A stretch of 64,000 bases of DNA from contig JAMWET010001330.1 of NCBI GenBank assembly GCA_024036415.1, positions 447,501 through 511,500 on the forward strand, written 5' to 3'. Source of the DNA: Prochilodus magdalenae (Eukaryota > Chordata > Actinopteri > Characiformes > Prochilodontidae). The number at the start of each line of letters is the position of its first letter. Position 1 is the first letter of the stretch. Shown here one piece after another: positions 35,719-48,862 of the stretch. A program made the position numbers and the translations under genes. The notes under the pieces were generated by a model. It saw nothing but the letters and a program-made list of their open reading frames with translations, searched no databases and had not been told where the DNA came from.

Positions 35719-37354
35719 TTTATGAAAGAAGATGAAGGTGCATTCAAGGACCGGATTCAATTCATCGATTCCCATTCTACGGATGTTTCCGAAAATGTAA
35801 GTCTTTTAAAAGGACCATCATTAACGATATCTTACAGTAGATGCCTCAAAGTGGTCGTTTCCATCTATGGCTTTGCCACTAAGTAGTTATGTAATTAATT
35901 TGAGCTATCTGAATACTGTTTTCTTTATCAATGACACTTTTAAACATATATTTGTTTATGTTAACAAACACATTTTTTTGTTTAGAAGTACAAAGTCAAT
36001 AGATTATGTGTATACATCTGTAGTGGAGAAGTGCAGTGGAAGTATATTAAATGACAAATCACAAGAGCCTGTATACCTGATTCCCCTCCCTCTGTTATGT
36101 ATATATAGCTTTTACTGCCATAAGACTCCTCAGCCTTTTCTAGTGAAACACCTCAGTCATTTCTTACCATTGTTAGGTAGATTTGAAAGTAGGGGAGAGA
36201 AATCTATTTTAATTTTATAGGTTTTTAATTTACCAGACTTTATTCCTGAGAACAACCCTGACCCATCATCTCACTACTTAACAGATTCTGGTCATAGGCT
36301 TTGAAAGTATGAAAGTGATAAACAGGCATTTTGAAACAGTGCACTGTTAAACATTTATGTGGAAGGGATTATTACTGTCGCAGTGCATTAGTCACTGTTA
36401 CAACAAGTCAAGAGTTGTTGAGAGTGCCTCAGTTAGCGCCGTCTGCCTGAGCCTTTGTTAAGTGTTGCCGGTATGCAGTGTGTTGTTTGTGGTGGCTGCT
36501 GGAGACACTGCAATTAATTGCAAACCAAAGTGACTCATAACTGCTGAGAAACTAACCCCCCTCACCTTTCCAGCCCCTGATGCCACTGAAACTTTGCATG
36601 CAGCCCCCTCTCTTAACACTAGTAAACCACAACAGAACCTGTTGATAGCTTTACTACTTCCTTGTAGGCCTGTTTCACAGCAAAACTGCAAAGAAGACTC
36701 AAAATAACGTAAACACATTTTTTTAAAAATCACATTCAGTTTGTACAGCTTTTTGTGGCATCTAATATTTGTTTAATTGGCCAAAGCAATCTACTGTTGA
36801 CACATCGTTTGGATTATGTAACTGCTACCAGAAGTTGAGTTGAAGTTTTTTTCTGCGGCTTTGTTAACATCCACTCTTCTGATCAGTAACAGGCACCTCA
36901 GGTGTTACTTTCATGTGAGTTTTGAGTATTAAAAGCCGAAGACGGGGTGGGTGGGTGGTTGGTGGGTATACTTCTACGTCCGTATATGGAGTCACATGAC
37001 ATTACCGGCTTTAAATTAAGCCTTTTCCTAATGTGAGTTTAAATGTTCATTTTTTAAAGAAAGTTGGAAATTTGTGCTTAAAGTTTGATGTGATCAGCTT
37101 TAGAAGTCAGACTATAAGACTACAACTGCTTGTTTATAACTTCTGTAGAAACTATATTTTCTCCTGCAAAATAACGCAACAGAGGTGTACGTGCGGGATT
37201 GACATGTTCAGTTAGTTTAGTTAAGTCATTTTCATATTCTTTCAGAAATGAAATGGGTTGTAGAAGACATGTAGCTTCATCCATTTTCTTAATCTAAGAA
37301 TTGTACATAAGATGAGCAACAGATATATCAAATAACATCACCTGACTGAGTTAT
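35719..37354. other. Non-coding, nothing seen
   Basis: The ORF 35867-36220 (+, 117 residues) has no domain, no gene-like context and is AT-driven; judged chance. Confidence 0.4.
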
Positions 37355-37357
37355 TCA

Positions 37358-37412
37358 GAATCAGAATCTTTATTCGCAAAGTACCAGCTTTGCAAAGAAT
37401 TTAACTTATAGT
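37358..37412. repeat. Short LINE-tail-like fragment
   Basis: 'cagaatcagaatctttattc' followed by 'gcaaagtaccagctttgc' resembles the common 'gaatcagaatcagctttatt' ends of fish retroelements. Confidence 0.45.
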
Positions 37413-38495
37413 TATTCAGAGTATTTTCATTGTGGAGAAACTTGCCATCAATTCTTCGCAGTTGTAATGATAGGCAGGGGTCCCGATGCTTACCCAATAA
37501 TAGCCATGATATTCACTATTCCAAATAATAACTGAACTGAATCTTTTTTTGTTGTGTTTGTTATGCATTGTTGATCATAGTAAAACAGGGATGAAACTGG
37601 CATTTTCTGGAGACTATATTGCCCTTTGGCTTCCTATATGTATCTCTTCACCATAAATGTTGCAATGATGTCACAATCTACTAAATACATACTCCAAACT
37701 ATAGAGGGCAACATATTAGAAATGCGGCATGTTCAGCATTAAACTTCAGCCCTTGACTTAACAAGAGCATCTCTAGCAGTGGGAAGCAGCACTAGTGTTA
37801 ACTCTTCTTTTGCTTCTGTTTATATCATCTTTTGTTTTCGGTTTTCTGACAGGAGTAGGTGTTGGCAATCATTTGCCAAGAGCTTCAGTCAGTTTTGTAT
37901 TTACTCCTCCATTCATTAGCTAATTGTTCCTAAATGATCTAATCAGGATCCAGGAGTGTCGAGGTAGTAGAAGACACCATCAGGCAGTGTGCCTTCTTCA
38001 CCCTCTGATGCTGGACTGATTTGACTGAACTCTACAGTGACTCACTCTTGCCTCTTAAGGAAAAAGTGGTATTATGAGAGAGTATTATGAGAGGCTGGGA
38101 TAGCTGGTTAGCATGCTGACTTCAGTAGATATCTCAGCAACACAATACATGGATGTCAAGCAATGTACTGTAATCTTCTTAATGTAATTGCTTTATGTGA
38201 TGGAGCTTTAAAGTTGATAAACCCCTTTAGATGTCTGGTACCTATCAGCACCACTGTGTACAATTCTGACTCTGACTTTTATTAGAGAAGACCATGTTTT
38301 TTAAAAACCACATTGTTCACACTGTAATGATTGGATTTTATTCTGTTTAACTAATATTTTCATGTTCTTTTTGATAAGCCTTAAATATTATATGCTTAGA
38401 CTGTTTCACTCACTTAGAAGGTGCTGAAGACAAGGTGTCGTATCATTGCTTAACACTCTCACCAAGACAATTTAGCATAGCCAGTCACCCAATCA
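37413..38495. other. Non-coding, nothing seen
   Basis: No gene or clear repeat. Confidence 0.4.
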
Positions 38496-38499
38496 TCCA

Positions 38500-38620
38500 T
38501 GTTTTTAACACAGGAACTCACACAGCCAGGGGGAGAACATGGAAACTCTACCCAGACGGAGACTAAACCCACAACCCTGACGAAGAGAGACGAATGTGCT
38601 AGCCACTACACCCCCATGCT
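38500..38620 (-). mobile_element. Reverse-oriented fragment of the 1.7 kb SINE-type repeat
   Basis: 'gggggagaacatggaaactc' and 'ccacaaccctgacgaagaga' followed by 'gctagccactacacccccat' are the reverse complement of the 'agtttgcatggtctcc' and 'gcagtgggtaacact' parts of the repeat at 1693-1862. Confidence 0.55.
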
Positions 38621-40590
38621 TCATCATGGTGAGTCACTCACTCTTTTTTTCTGTGAGAGTTTCTTTCTCAAATTCATAAAAATCTTTTGAAGGAGTTATT
38701 CATTAATATGTAATCTTCACACACTATGAATTACTAAGACCAACTCCCAGTACCTTGAAACAACCTGACACTCTGTGACTCATCATTTCATGTTTTCGGG
38801 TTATTTTTGGAGAGCAGGTAAGATGTTGCAAGAAAATATGACATAAAACAGAACAATAAAGGTGAGTAAAAGCCAACCCCCTGCAAGGGGCTTACATAAG
38901 AGACCATTTCTCCTACAACTGTAAAGATAAGCTCACCAGATAAAAAAATTAGTCACCTGTGACTAAAATGTACCTACTAGTGTGTAATACCTCAGCAAGC
39001 ACAAATGACAGGTGTGATTTGATTTCACATGGACCGTTTCTGGATGAAGGCCACATCAGTGTTCAGCCACTCTTGCATTAAAGAATTGCGCAGTTGGGAC
39101 AGATTTGGTGGATGCCTTCTCTGGTACAATTCTGTGGAGAATTTCCTGTAGATTGTGATTTTTGTTTTGGTAGATCTGTATAATTGTACGCTTCCATAGA
39201 CCTGCTACAGCTACTAGCTACTTTGTTGTAGCATTGTAGACATGTGAGAATGAATGTGTCAACAATGCTGATTGGCCACCTTAATCTCAGTGAACATGCC
39301 AAACATTTTCAAATATTTACAATTTCTCCTAGTAGATGAGCAGAAGCTTAAAAGCTAAGACACATGGAAAAAATAAACAGTTATTTTATGCTTATGTACC
39401 TGAAAAAAGATCAGTGGGGAATTAAAGAGCATAATATGAACAAACAAACAACAACAACAACAACAAAAAAACTCAACGTAATTCCAAACTTTGAATGCTA
39501 TTTGAATGCAATTCTGAAAATAGGAAAGCATACAGTGTTTCTGGCATTTTGTCGTTCCTTCCTGGCCTAGCTGGGAAACCCTGACCAGTCAAATCCAGCC
39601 CCAAGTTTAGGATTGTCTTGTTTGGTGCAGTATCTTATGTGCACTGCTAGGTATGAGTAAGAATGTTCAAATAGTCATCCAGGTGTAAAGAATCAAATAG
39701 TGAATCATCGTTTGCGATTTGAAGTTGCACCTTTAATTAGCTTTACACATTCTTATAGGAACGACAAGATGTCTGAACTCTATACCCCACCACAGAGAAA
39801 TAAAGACCCAGAGTCTTGCATTTTGGTCATAGTTTCTTATTTGTTTACTTAAAAAAGGAAGCATAAGAAAGTCTACTAAAGATGGCTACAGCAGATGAGA
39901 AGCTCTGCATAGCGTTGCCAGAGGATCTCTGCTGCCAAATAATAGGTATTGCAATGGCACACAGGAAGTGTCACAGACAAATACAGAATTTTAAAGCCTC
40001 TGGGAACATATTATAAAATACAGAAGATTTTATAATACTGAACTTCACACACAAAGTGGCTAGGCTAGTAAAACTAGCTGAGGTAAAAATAAACTTTTCG
40101 AATGTTTGCTGATCTTAGAGATTTAAAATAGAATTTCAAGCCACATGTCACCTTCTATGAACTAGCGTCCAGGGTTTAATATAGTACAGTAATAACAGAT
40201 TCTGGGTGGTGTGATTGTTTCCAGACACATCTTGCAGTAGCGTAAAACCCTTGTTATGGTATTACACTTCAGGCTACTGCACCCAGGGTATGTCTGGCTT
40301 TTTTCTCTACCATAACAATTCAGATATAAAATTTGACTGAAATGCTCATCCCTAGTCATTGTAGGAGGTCTTGTGTTAGTACTGTTTTTGGAAACCTTGC
40401 TGAAGCTGTGGCATGGCATTGGGTGACTTTAGTACCTTAGTAAAAGTAACAGGGGTAGAAAATAAAGCACTAATTAAATTGTCTCTCTCTCTGTTTGTTT
40501 TTTCTTCTTATGCCCACCTAGGAGGCCACCCAGTCCATATAAACTAGCCTTCTAGCCATGTTTAACATTTTGTCCTTCTTCCAGTTTTGC
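38621..40590. other. Non-coding; right part may be 3' UTR of the first nfil3-like gene
   Basis: No coding frame. The end of the minus-strand transcript from 40597 must lie here, but I could not pick a convincing poly(A) signal. Confidence 0.4.
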
Positions 40591-40596
40591 TTGCTT

Positions 40597-41391
40597 TCAG
40601 TCAGACACATATATGGGAGCTGGGGATGTAGCAGCGACTCTGTTTTCTTTGTGCTCTGCTACTTTGCTGTTCTTCAGCCTCAATTTGTGAGGTAAAGCAG
40701 CATTGCCATCAGCTGGTACCTGCTGCTCGCCCTCCTCATCTGACATGGGTCTTTGTCCTCTAGGCCGTATCAGTGGAAGATCTGCATAGGATGCAGCCAC
40801 TGGGGGGAACACAGGAGCCAAGAGCATGGAGCTGTTTGTAGGGGGAAGGAGGCCAGGGACATCCAGCAAATAAGGATAGGGCCTGCTGATATTCATGGAA
40901 TGTGTGGGGAGAAAGTTTGAGCCAGGGTGTGCAGGCATAACAGAAGGTCGTTGGTATCCAGGCAATTGCGAAGGCTCTTGACTCCTTCTGTCCCAGTAGA
41001 GCTCTCTGTCAGTGAAGGTGTTTGGAGTTTGCTGGGTGTATGGATGCATTTGAAGAAAGCTTCTCTGATGGGCTGTGTAAGGGGGGCTAGAAGTGAGGAG
41101 ACCATAGCGAAGTTTCAACGCCAGTAGCTCAGCCCGCAGAGCTGCATTTTCTTCACTTAGTGCCACTAGCCGTGTCTCCAGCATGTAGTCATTGGCCCGT
41201 CGCTTCTCTCGCGAACGCTTGGCCGCCTCGTTGTTCTTGCGCCTTTTTTCCCAGTAGGAAGCGTCCTTTTTTTCTTCTGGAGTGAATTCACGCTTGCGAC
41301 GCAGGCCTAGGCCTCTGAGAGAGGGGTCCTCGGACTGCTGCTCGGCTTCCCCTCTAAGACGCAAGAAGGCAGACTGCATTGTAGCCAGCAT
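40597..41391 (-). CDS. nfil3-like: NFIL3/E4BP4-like bZIP transcription repressor (gene A)
   Basis: 264 residues from the first ATG in the exon. NFIL3-type proteins are nuclear bZIP repressors that bind D-box (TTAYGTAA) sites in circadian and immune genes. Residues 31-62 hold the NFIL3 basic region ([20 protein letters not shown], then [14 protein letters not shown]). Residues 63-98 form the zipper with the heptad series ML..RL..L..EN..L..ELL.L. The rest is Pro/Ser/Tyr-rich and not recognisable. The length is well below that of mammalian NFIL3 (about 460), as in several fish paralogues. The frame is open upstream to a TGA at 41469-41467 but the only other start there is GTG. ATGs lie at 41391 (C at -3, weak) and 41379 (A at -3, better), so a 260-residue form starting MQSAF is equally possible. 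Gene B, 16 kb away on the same strand, is its tandem relative. Confidence 0.9.
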   Translation of the reverse strand: MLATMQSAFLRLRGEAEQQSEDPSLRGLGLRRKREFTPEEKKDASYWEKRRKNNEAAKRSREKRRANDYMLETRLVALSEENAALRAELLALKLRYGLLTSSPPYTAHQRSFLQMHPYTQQTPNTFTDRELYWDRRSQEPSQLPGYQRPSVMPAHPGSNFLPTHSMNISRPYPYLLDVPGLLPPTNSSMLLAPVFPPVAASYADLPLIRPRGQRPMSDEEGEQQVPADGNAALPHKLRLKNSKVAEHKENRVAATSPAPIYVSD

Positions 41392-41501
41392 CAGCAGGGT
41401 AAAGAATGTCCCTGCTTTCACCTTCAGAATGTTTCGCTGTGGTAACTGGTTGTAATTTTCTTGAGATCACTCTGTAATCACCTTCTCAGTGCTTCTTGTA
41501 C

Positions 41502-41520
41502 CTGAAATGAAAGTGAACAT
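41502..41520 (-). promoter_or_regulatory. Splice acceptor of nfil3-like gene A
   Basis: On the minus strand 'tgttcactttcatttcag' precedes an exon starting at 41501, leaving 110 nt of 5' UTR with no upstream ATG. The upstream exon(s) were not identified. Confidence 0.55.
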
Positions 41521-42336
41521 AAAATGATACTGGTTTTATGGAATGACTGTGAAGTATTAAGTTGTGTTATATAGAAAATTATGACACAATCTTGATTTAA
41601 GCAAACTGATTTAAAGATTTAAAACGTTATCACCCACGGAGAGAGTGACATATCTCTACTGAGTTGACCGCAGTTACATTACCTTCACAAAACTTTTGGT
41701 TTCATGAACCAAATGTATAATTACATTCCTGTAATGGTCTGGATGAGCAACAGAGGTGTAATGAAGAAGGAAAATTCCCCTTGTGGTTGTGACAAAGTGT
41801 ATGAGAAACTCATCTCAATGTCTCAAAGCTTTTGTATATCGTGTATTCAGGTTATGAGATAAAAAAAACAGCCTATGGTTGGTTTATAGCATGATGTAAT
41901 CAGTAGTAAAAATAACTGCAGTAATTGCTCTATTCCTAATATGGCAACTAAACCTAAGTTACATTTGCTTATGATGACAATGACATAATTGCAGTTTTTA
42001 AATTAGCTTCAGACGCAAACTACTTTTTTATGAATACTCATTGGGAAAGAGCAAGGCACAAAATAACTCAGGTTAAATTGTAACATGGATATACAACATA
42101 ATTAAACAGGTTCAAAACGATTGTTGTGTCACAGCAAGTTAATCTGCAAATTTGGACAGCAATTTGAAAGACTCACCATGAAAACGTCTCAGAGAATTCA
42201 CACTTATGGCATATAATGTGCCAGTGCTACAAAGGATAAAGTACAGCCTCCACATGGTGGGGTTAGTTAAGCAGTGTTATAATGAAGCCGCAGTCAGCAA
42301 TGAGAGAACTGTCCACATGAATTCAAAGACTGTATT
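41521..42336. other. Probable 5' intron of nfil3-like gene A
   Basis: AT-rich, no gene or repeat identified. Confidence 0.35.
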
Positions 42337-42962
42337 TAAAATGGAATACTACTTGTGTACTAAATCTTCCTAAAAGTAGTACATAGTATGCAGTATGGGG
42401 CCAAACTGATCTGTAGTGCACTTGAGATACCCAGATGGTGTACCACTCCAGTCAGAGTTTCAGTATACAGGGGGAACCATCTTCTGCATCCCATCATGCA
42501 ATGCAGCCTCACCAGCTCTCAGCCTGCTGCAGGCAAACGAAAGTGGTGGTGGGTAACACTGAGAAGCTAACTGCAGCCAACTAAATGTGGGTATAGTCAT
42601 TGTAGTGTGGTTTGTTTTCTTCAGTATGAGCCTCAGAAAGTTAAAATACAGGTCTGAGGTTTAATAAAAAGATGAACTCGCTTTAGAGGTTCAGTTTTTA
42701 AAGCCAAACAGTGGCGGGAAGCTAACAGCTAGGCTATTTCAGGTGAACTGAGCAGCGTTAGCAGCAGCTAGCTCTAAACAGTGGATACAGTAATCCCAGC
42801 TCTGAGGTAAATGTTAGGTAACTGGTCATGTGACTGTATTAGTATACTACACTGTGTGTCAAAACTTGTTACTGTACTGCATATTACACACAGGGGACAT
42901 TTACTGTATGCAGTACATACTACTTTAATGTGTAATATGCAGTATAGTAGTATAGCCATTTC
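42337..42962. mobile_element. Candidate MITE with short inverted ends
   Basis: The left end 'aaatggaatactac' (about 42338-42352) mirrors the right end 'gtagtatagccattt' (42947-42961). The interior repeats 'agtagtacatagtatgcagt' and 'tatgcagtacatactact'. This pattern fits a non-autonomous DNA transposon of about 625 bp with no coding potential. Confidence 0.5.
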
Positions 42963-43009
42963 GAATACAGCCGCATACTATAGATACCATGTTTGTAGAA
43001 GACTGTAGT

Positions 43010-43430
43010 TTGACTGAGAACTTTTTATTTATACAATTACAGACTGTAATCTCTTTCTCTGCATACTTTATGAGCCCCCTTTCACCCTGTTCTTCAGTTG
43101 TGATGACCCTCACAGGACCCCTACAGATCAGGTATTAATTTGGTGGTGGATCATTCTCAGCACTGCAGTGACACTGACATGGTGGACGTATGTTAGTGTT
43201 TGTTGTGCTGGTATGAGTGAATCAGCTATTCTCTGACTTTACATCTACAAGGTGGACCAGCAAGGTAGGAGTGTCTACTCGAGTGGACAGTGAGAGGCAC
43301 AGTGTTTAAACACTCCAGCAGCACTGCCGTGAGAACTACAGACTACAATAAGATCTACCCTGTGTTACTACAGAATAACAAAGTGCACCTAAGTGGAGCT
43401 GATAAAATGGACAATGAGTGTGGTACTGTG
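43010..43430. repeat. Fold-back repeat family, copy 4
   Basis: The left side has 'acaattacagactgtaatc', 'accctcacaggacccctac' and 'gatcattctcagcactgca'. The right end 'aagtgcacctaagtggagct' and 'gataaaatgg' is the reverse complement of the left end of copy 1 (tttatcagcttcactt, aagtgcacct). This shows the family's true outer ends. Confidence 0.65.
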
Positions 43431-43619
43431 TGACACGTTGCATTGACTTTGCAGACCTTTTACTGATTGTTAGATTAGACCCCCAGTCGGCCTAAACTAG
43501 CCCTATAGAGTTATGTTTGCACTCAGGCCACTACATATGTTGTTCATAAAGACTACATAGACTGTTCCAATTTCAGGCAAACTTTGTGAGAGTACAGTAG
43601 TAGCCCCCACTAAGCCCAC

Positions 43620-43721
43620 CTTATTCAGTCTGCCTGTTCTAAGCCTACTTAGACTGAATAAGGGAGTACGGTGATAGCCTCCACATGGCTAAGTAGGCTT
43701 AGAGTAGGCAGACTGAATAAG
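43620..43721. repeat. 33-bp inverted repeat (hairpin) with 36-bp spacer
   Basis: The arm 43620-43652 (starts cttattcagtctgcct) is the reverse complement of 43689-43721, with two mismatches in 33. A partial third copy of 'agactgaataag' sits in the spacer (43652-43663). A GA-rich tract (43722-43760) follows. Confidence 0.9.
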
Positions 43722-45525
43722 AGAGAGAGAGACAGAAAGAGAGAGAGAGAGACGAAAGAAACAGATCGTGACATAGTCAAATAAGCTGTATATGCCGTGC
43801 TGACTTCCTTCCCTTGTGAAATCACTGGTACATTGAAGCCTTGCTTTAAACTGCTTTACAGAGTTTATGAAGCTATTATGTAAGTTATCTAGGAGCTATT
43901 CTGTGCTTTACTGTCTCATTGCACACATTCCAAGCAGAAAGAATTATTTTTGGTGGAGGGCAAACAGATAACCAACAGAACAACACTGGAAATCATTTGG
44001 TCATGGAACCATTTGGACCTGTTTGCAACTTCTTTGATTCATCCCTCATCCTACTCAACACCAGCCCCCAGATCTCCACCTTCTAAGTCTGGTCTCTAAC
44101 TTTTGACCCTGTCCACTCTCTTCTTTTGTTGAGTGTCTCTGCTGCTGCTGGTTAACCACATCCTCCCCAGCACCTACCTACCTCCCCCACCCCCACCCCC
44201 TACACATTCACACACCCCACCCATTTTCATCTATTGAGCCCTCTTCACAGGTAAGGGATCAGGGCTGAGGGCTGAGAATAAGGATTGAAATGCTGAGGCT
44301 ATGCCTAAGGGTTCAACATGGGGCAAATGAAACAGACGCTCAGGACAAGCAGAAAGTCGATAAGAGCCTCTATTTGACTGACCGAGAAAATGGGGCATTA
44401 GGATATGTGTGCTAAACCACAGCTATGAGACAAGCTGCTATTTACAATAGACATGCATATCAGCTAACACCATCAGAAAGCAAACTTAAAGTGTCAAATG
44501 ATTTATCAGTTATGGTAAAGAGTTAAATATAACAACTTGGGATTTGCAAGTAAAGTTTTGAATGTCGATTAAACAAAGAAACGTACAGTAGCACATCGCT
44601 GACTTTATAGTATGCAGCAGTGGGAAACACTTAGACACCTGGGAATTAAAAAAAATACATATTTTTAATTTTAGGTCCTTGTGAATTTATTAATAAATAA
44701 CTCCTAGATTTAAACGCAAAAAGTAATGTTTTGGAGTCTTGAAGCACCAAAGGGATAATTGTCTAATTGGAAATTTTCCCAGTGCTCTCCCTTTGGTTAG
44801 GCCTTAAGGAACTGAACTAAAGGCATTTTTGTTACATTTGGCAGATACTGACATTAAAATCTACATATTTGCACATTAAAGTATTATTAATATTATTAGT
44901 TTGGTATTTACATATGATGTCTGCTTAAGTCTGCATCCCAGGTGGCTTCTCTGAACACACATGAAAAGTCTACATTCTTCACCTTACTCCGAGACGAATG
45001 ACACAATGTGTGGAATTCTCTGTAAATTCCATAGTTCTTAGAAGCCCGCTAGACAACATGTCTTCAAGTCCAGAGAATAACAGTAATTTAGATTAGATAG
45101 TTAATAATGTTTTTGTTTTCCAGTAGGAGGGACAAATCTCTAAGTCACTAACTCTATGTTTCTGTCAATCATTGGACATTTCTGATGAGTCTGATTAGAA
45201 ATGGGAAACAAATGTCAGTTTTATGTCAGGGCTCCTCTAAAATGTCCATGTAAAACTGCTAATAGGTGTCATTCAAGATGATGTTCATTGTAATGTCTAC
45301 TTAGAAACGCCATAGTATTTTTCTCATTTTTCGTATTTTTATGGTTTGAACTGAAGGCAGAGTTTAAATAATCATAGTCGCAGCATGCTAGCAATATTAT
45401 GACAATAATAAGACAATATATGACAATAATATAAGACAATATTATATTTAGCATAGGGGAAGGAGTACCCCAAGTGTGTACTTTAGGATTATTCAAAGTT
45501 TTCTGATACTGCTTCTAGTCTTTGA
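43722..45525. other. Non-coding; GA tract and C-rich tract
   Basis: A GAGA tract lies at 43722-43760. A C-rich run at 44182-44201 (cctcccccacccccaccccc) could form a G-quadruplex on the minus strand. No gene. Confidence 0.4.
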
Positions 45526-45527
45526 TG

Positions 45528-45640
45528 GAATGGCGATCTGTGATGGACAGTTGTTTCCGGCCTTTTGCCTAATGAGCAGTGGGATAAGCTTTAGCACCCC
45601 ACCACCCACCCAGAAGGATAAGCAGTATAGATGATGAGTG
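45528..45640 (+). mobile_element. Tail fragment of the common SINE-type repeat
   Basis: 'gcgatctgtgatggacag', 'cctaatgagcagtgggataa' and 'cagaaggataagcagtatag' are the characteristic tail blocks of the teleost repeat whose head is at 1693-1862. Confidence 0.55.
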
Positions 45641-48279
45641 CTCTAGAGCACAAAACTGGTTATGCTGCCTTTTCTAGGTATTGTCTGACAATCAGAAAAT
45701 ATGTGTTAGAACTGTATAGCTCTATGGGGTCACAAGTTTAGTCATGAAGAATGCTGGTCTATGCTCTTTGGGCGAGGTCAACCAACATGCTTCCAGACAC
45801 CTAGTCATGGTTATCTAATGGGTTAGTAATAGAGAAGTTTTGTTTAAATTAATTAAATAACCAATTAATTGTGTAAATAAGGTTTAAGCACATCAACGGA
45901 GGTCTGTGTGTTTACAACCACTAGTAATAAGGTAATTAGCATTAAAGCATCTTTAGATATTAATTTTATTTGTGAATTATAACATCTTTTTAAGTTAATA
46001 ATGCTAGCCAGAGCACACACTACTGCTGTTCTATACAACCTTTTTGTAGTGTAAACACTTTGTGACTAGCTGATGTCATTCAGACCAAGTCATTCGGAGT
46101 GGTTTGATTAAAATGTACTGTTTAATAGAAACTTAATGATTCAAAATCATAGTCATAGTGGTGGTGATGGGGACCAGACATGGGAGGATAATAATACCTC
46201 TAAACATTCCCTCACAGACATGATGACAAATATGCTGCCTAATACCCAAGTTAGGTTTTACAATAGTTCTGAAATAATTTTTATTTCTTTTTTCTTTTCC
46301 TTTTTTTCATTCCTGGTAGAGAATTACACGCAGGGGCTGTATGGCAAAAGAAAAATATTGTTTCAGATGTATTACTATTTTATCATTATTAACAACACAT
46401 AGCACTATATAAACTCATATAGCCACACATGGACACAAGTAGGTTCACTGATTGCTTGGATAGTCAATAAAATGGCCATTTCTGAGCTAAACACATCATA
46501 AATACAACCCCAGGTACGTACCAGCATCACTGGAAACAAATCCGAGTCATTAAGTTACCTTGCAATACACAACTTCATGTGAAATCCAGTCAGAATTTTT
46601 CATTATTTTGTTTGTTTGGTTTCCAGTTTTATTCTGTACTACATGAGATATGTATTATTATAGTAGGGCATCGTAGTGATTTTACAGTAGCCTACGCAAG
46701 GATTCTATGCATAAACATTACCGCAGATTTACTTGTTGAACACTCCAATAACGTGCTGAGACCTGAGGCCTTTTTATTAATCGTCCTGTATCACCCTTCT
46801 GAAACAATTACAAAGACACCTGCAGATTTGTAGTGCCCTGTCTTTGAGAAGGCTTTGGTTGGTATGATGAATGGACCGAAAACTCTTTAAAATTACAGGT
46901 CCAAAGTGGTAATTGCATCTTAGGTAGAATTATAAAAAAAAATGCTATAAGTAGATATTTTTACCCACTAAAACATTCTGTAAGAAGCCATGTGTTTTTC
47001 CTTGGCACTGTGAGTAAACTTCAGCCCTTTTTATCATATGTTTGTGTTTTTTCAGTCAGCAGCTTTTGGTCTAATATTTCAACCACAGTGCCTGATGCCA
47101 CAGCTGTTCTTCTTTTGAGCAATGTTTCTTAATTGCATACCCTACAGTCACATTCTGTATTTGGGGCACTTATAGCAACACTTACGGCCATTTTACGGTT
47201 TACGCAATGAAATATAATTTGGGCTACATACAACTTTTTTTTAAACAGAACATGTTGCGCATGTCAAACAGATACAAGAACGATAACATCTTGTTGCCCT
47301 TTATGAAATATGAATACGTGACGGGTTTGTCCCTCATGTACTGCTTCTGCAAACTGCTAACAGTTGGTATCTAGTTGTGACAATCTTTGACATTTTTCAC
47401 ACGTTTTTTAGATGCTCCGCTTTGGTTTACAGCTGTTAGTTATTGCACTATTCTCTCAGAGATGTGAACTGTTATCATAGTTCATTAGCAGACCCCGAAA
47501 GTAATGTGCGCTTAATGTTGCACTAGTCTAATGTTGCAAACATTACCCCAATGGCGGTTATACTATATTAAATAAGCCCATTTCTATTTTTTTACACTAC
47601 AGTGTGTAATACATCTGCATGTGTCATGTGCCAACTATGCTGGTCCTAGACCCATCTCGCCATGGTCAGCATCAATGGGACATGTCACAGATGCTACATG
47701 TTTCTGTACTCTTGTGCTTTATTTTAACGCCTTTGTCCTTCAAGTGCCTGACAACAATTGTCGACATTTCACATTTGCATTTACTGATTTTTGTGTTATC
47801 TTAATTGCACTTAATTACAATCTATGTCCTCAAGAGCCATATTTATTTAATTAGCGCAAGCTATGATAGGGCTCATAGAGGTCACTGACCTTGCAAGGAT
47901 TGGATAAAGGTCATGGAGGTGAGAGATCCTTGCAGAATTTTGGGGTACTTCATTTTGGCTTCTAATGAACGTCTCGATTTTTGTAAGCTAATAAATGCAA
48001 ATATGTATATATACATATTATATGTCCTGGCAGTCATAACCATGCATTGCAAGGCTTCATTTGCAGTTTAATACAATCACACAATTGTGAATTCACGAGA
48101 ATCAGCATGTTTGTCAAAAGAGCGGATAAAAAATGTTCCAAAATCTAGGAAGAACCTGTCATTTCATTATTGCAAAGTTCTTGAAACTTTTAACTAAAAG
48201 GGTCAGTAAAATTCAACTTATTTACAGCTATTTATAACACATCATTGGAATTTCTATTGTGAACCAAAAGAGGTTCGTT
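45641..48279. other. Non-coding, no recognisable feature
   Basis: AT-rich. ORFs are at most 88 residues with no domain. Confidence 0.4.
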
Positions 48280-48862
48280 CACACTCTTAAAGCAACAAGG
48301 TTTTTATTAAGTATTCTTCGAGCAACGCTGTGGAGGAACCACATTTGGGATCTGTAAAAAAAAAAAAAAAGCATAATATAAAGGTTCTATACCAAATTAA
48401 AGATTCTTCTTGGGACATTTTTGCATAATGTATAGGTTCTTTACGATAGGTTCACCCACATGTTCTTTTAAACTCATCCATTGAAAGATTTAGTTTGGAT
48501 CCGAAAGTGATTCCGTTGCACTGGCAAAACAAACAGGTTTCCACAAAGTGTTCTTTAAGCAAAGGCATATAAGAACCAACTTTGGTTCCCCAAAGATCTC
48601 TGTTTTGTAAAGAGAACTGTGAGTGTGAGGAACTTTTATAAGTCATAATATAAAGAGCCTATAGCAATGTAAGGGCTCTTCTTAAGTCTTTTTTTATTAT
48701 GTGGAGGCTCCTTGAAAATTTAAGAAGCGGCCTGACACATCACATTTACAACCATAGTTGTTTAATGCTCATCCACCAAAAGTTTCTATAGGGACCCAAA
48801 AGGGCCTGCATCTATAGCGTTTTATAAAGAACTCTTTCTGGCAGCTTTATTTTTAGGAGTGA
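48280..48862. mobile_element. Candidate MITE with 'aaggttct' internal repeats
   Basis: Ends 'cactcttaaagc' and 'gctttatttttaggagtg' are imperfectly inverted. The inside carries many 'aaggttct', 'agagcctat' and 'gttctttaa' repeats. This matches a widespread class of short non-autonomous fish DNA elements. Confidence 0.5.

Noticed and set aside
35867..36220. 117-residue ORF
   Set aside because: AT-driven composition, no domain, no gene context.
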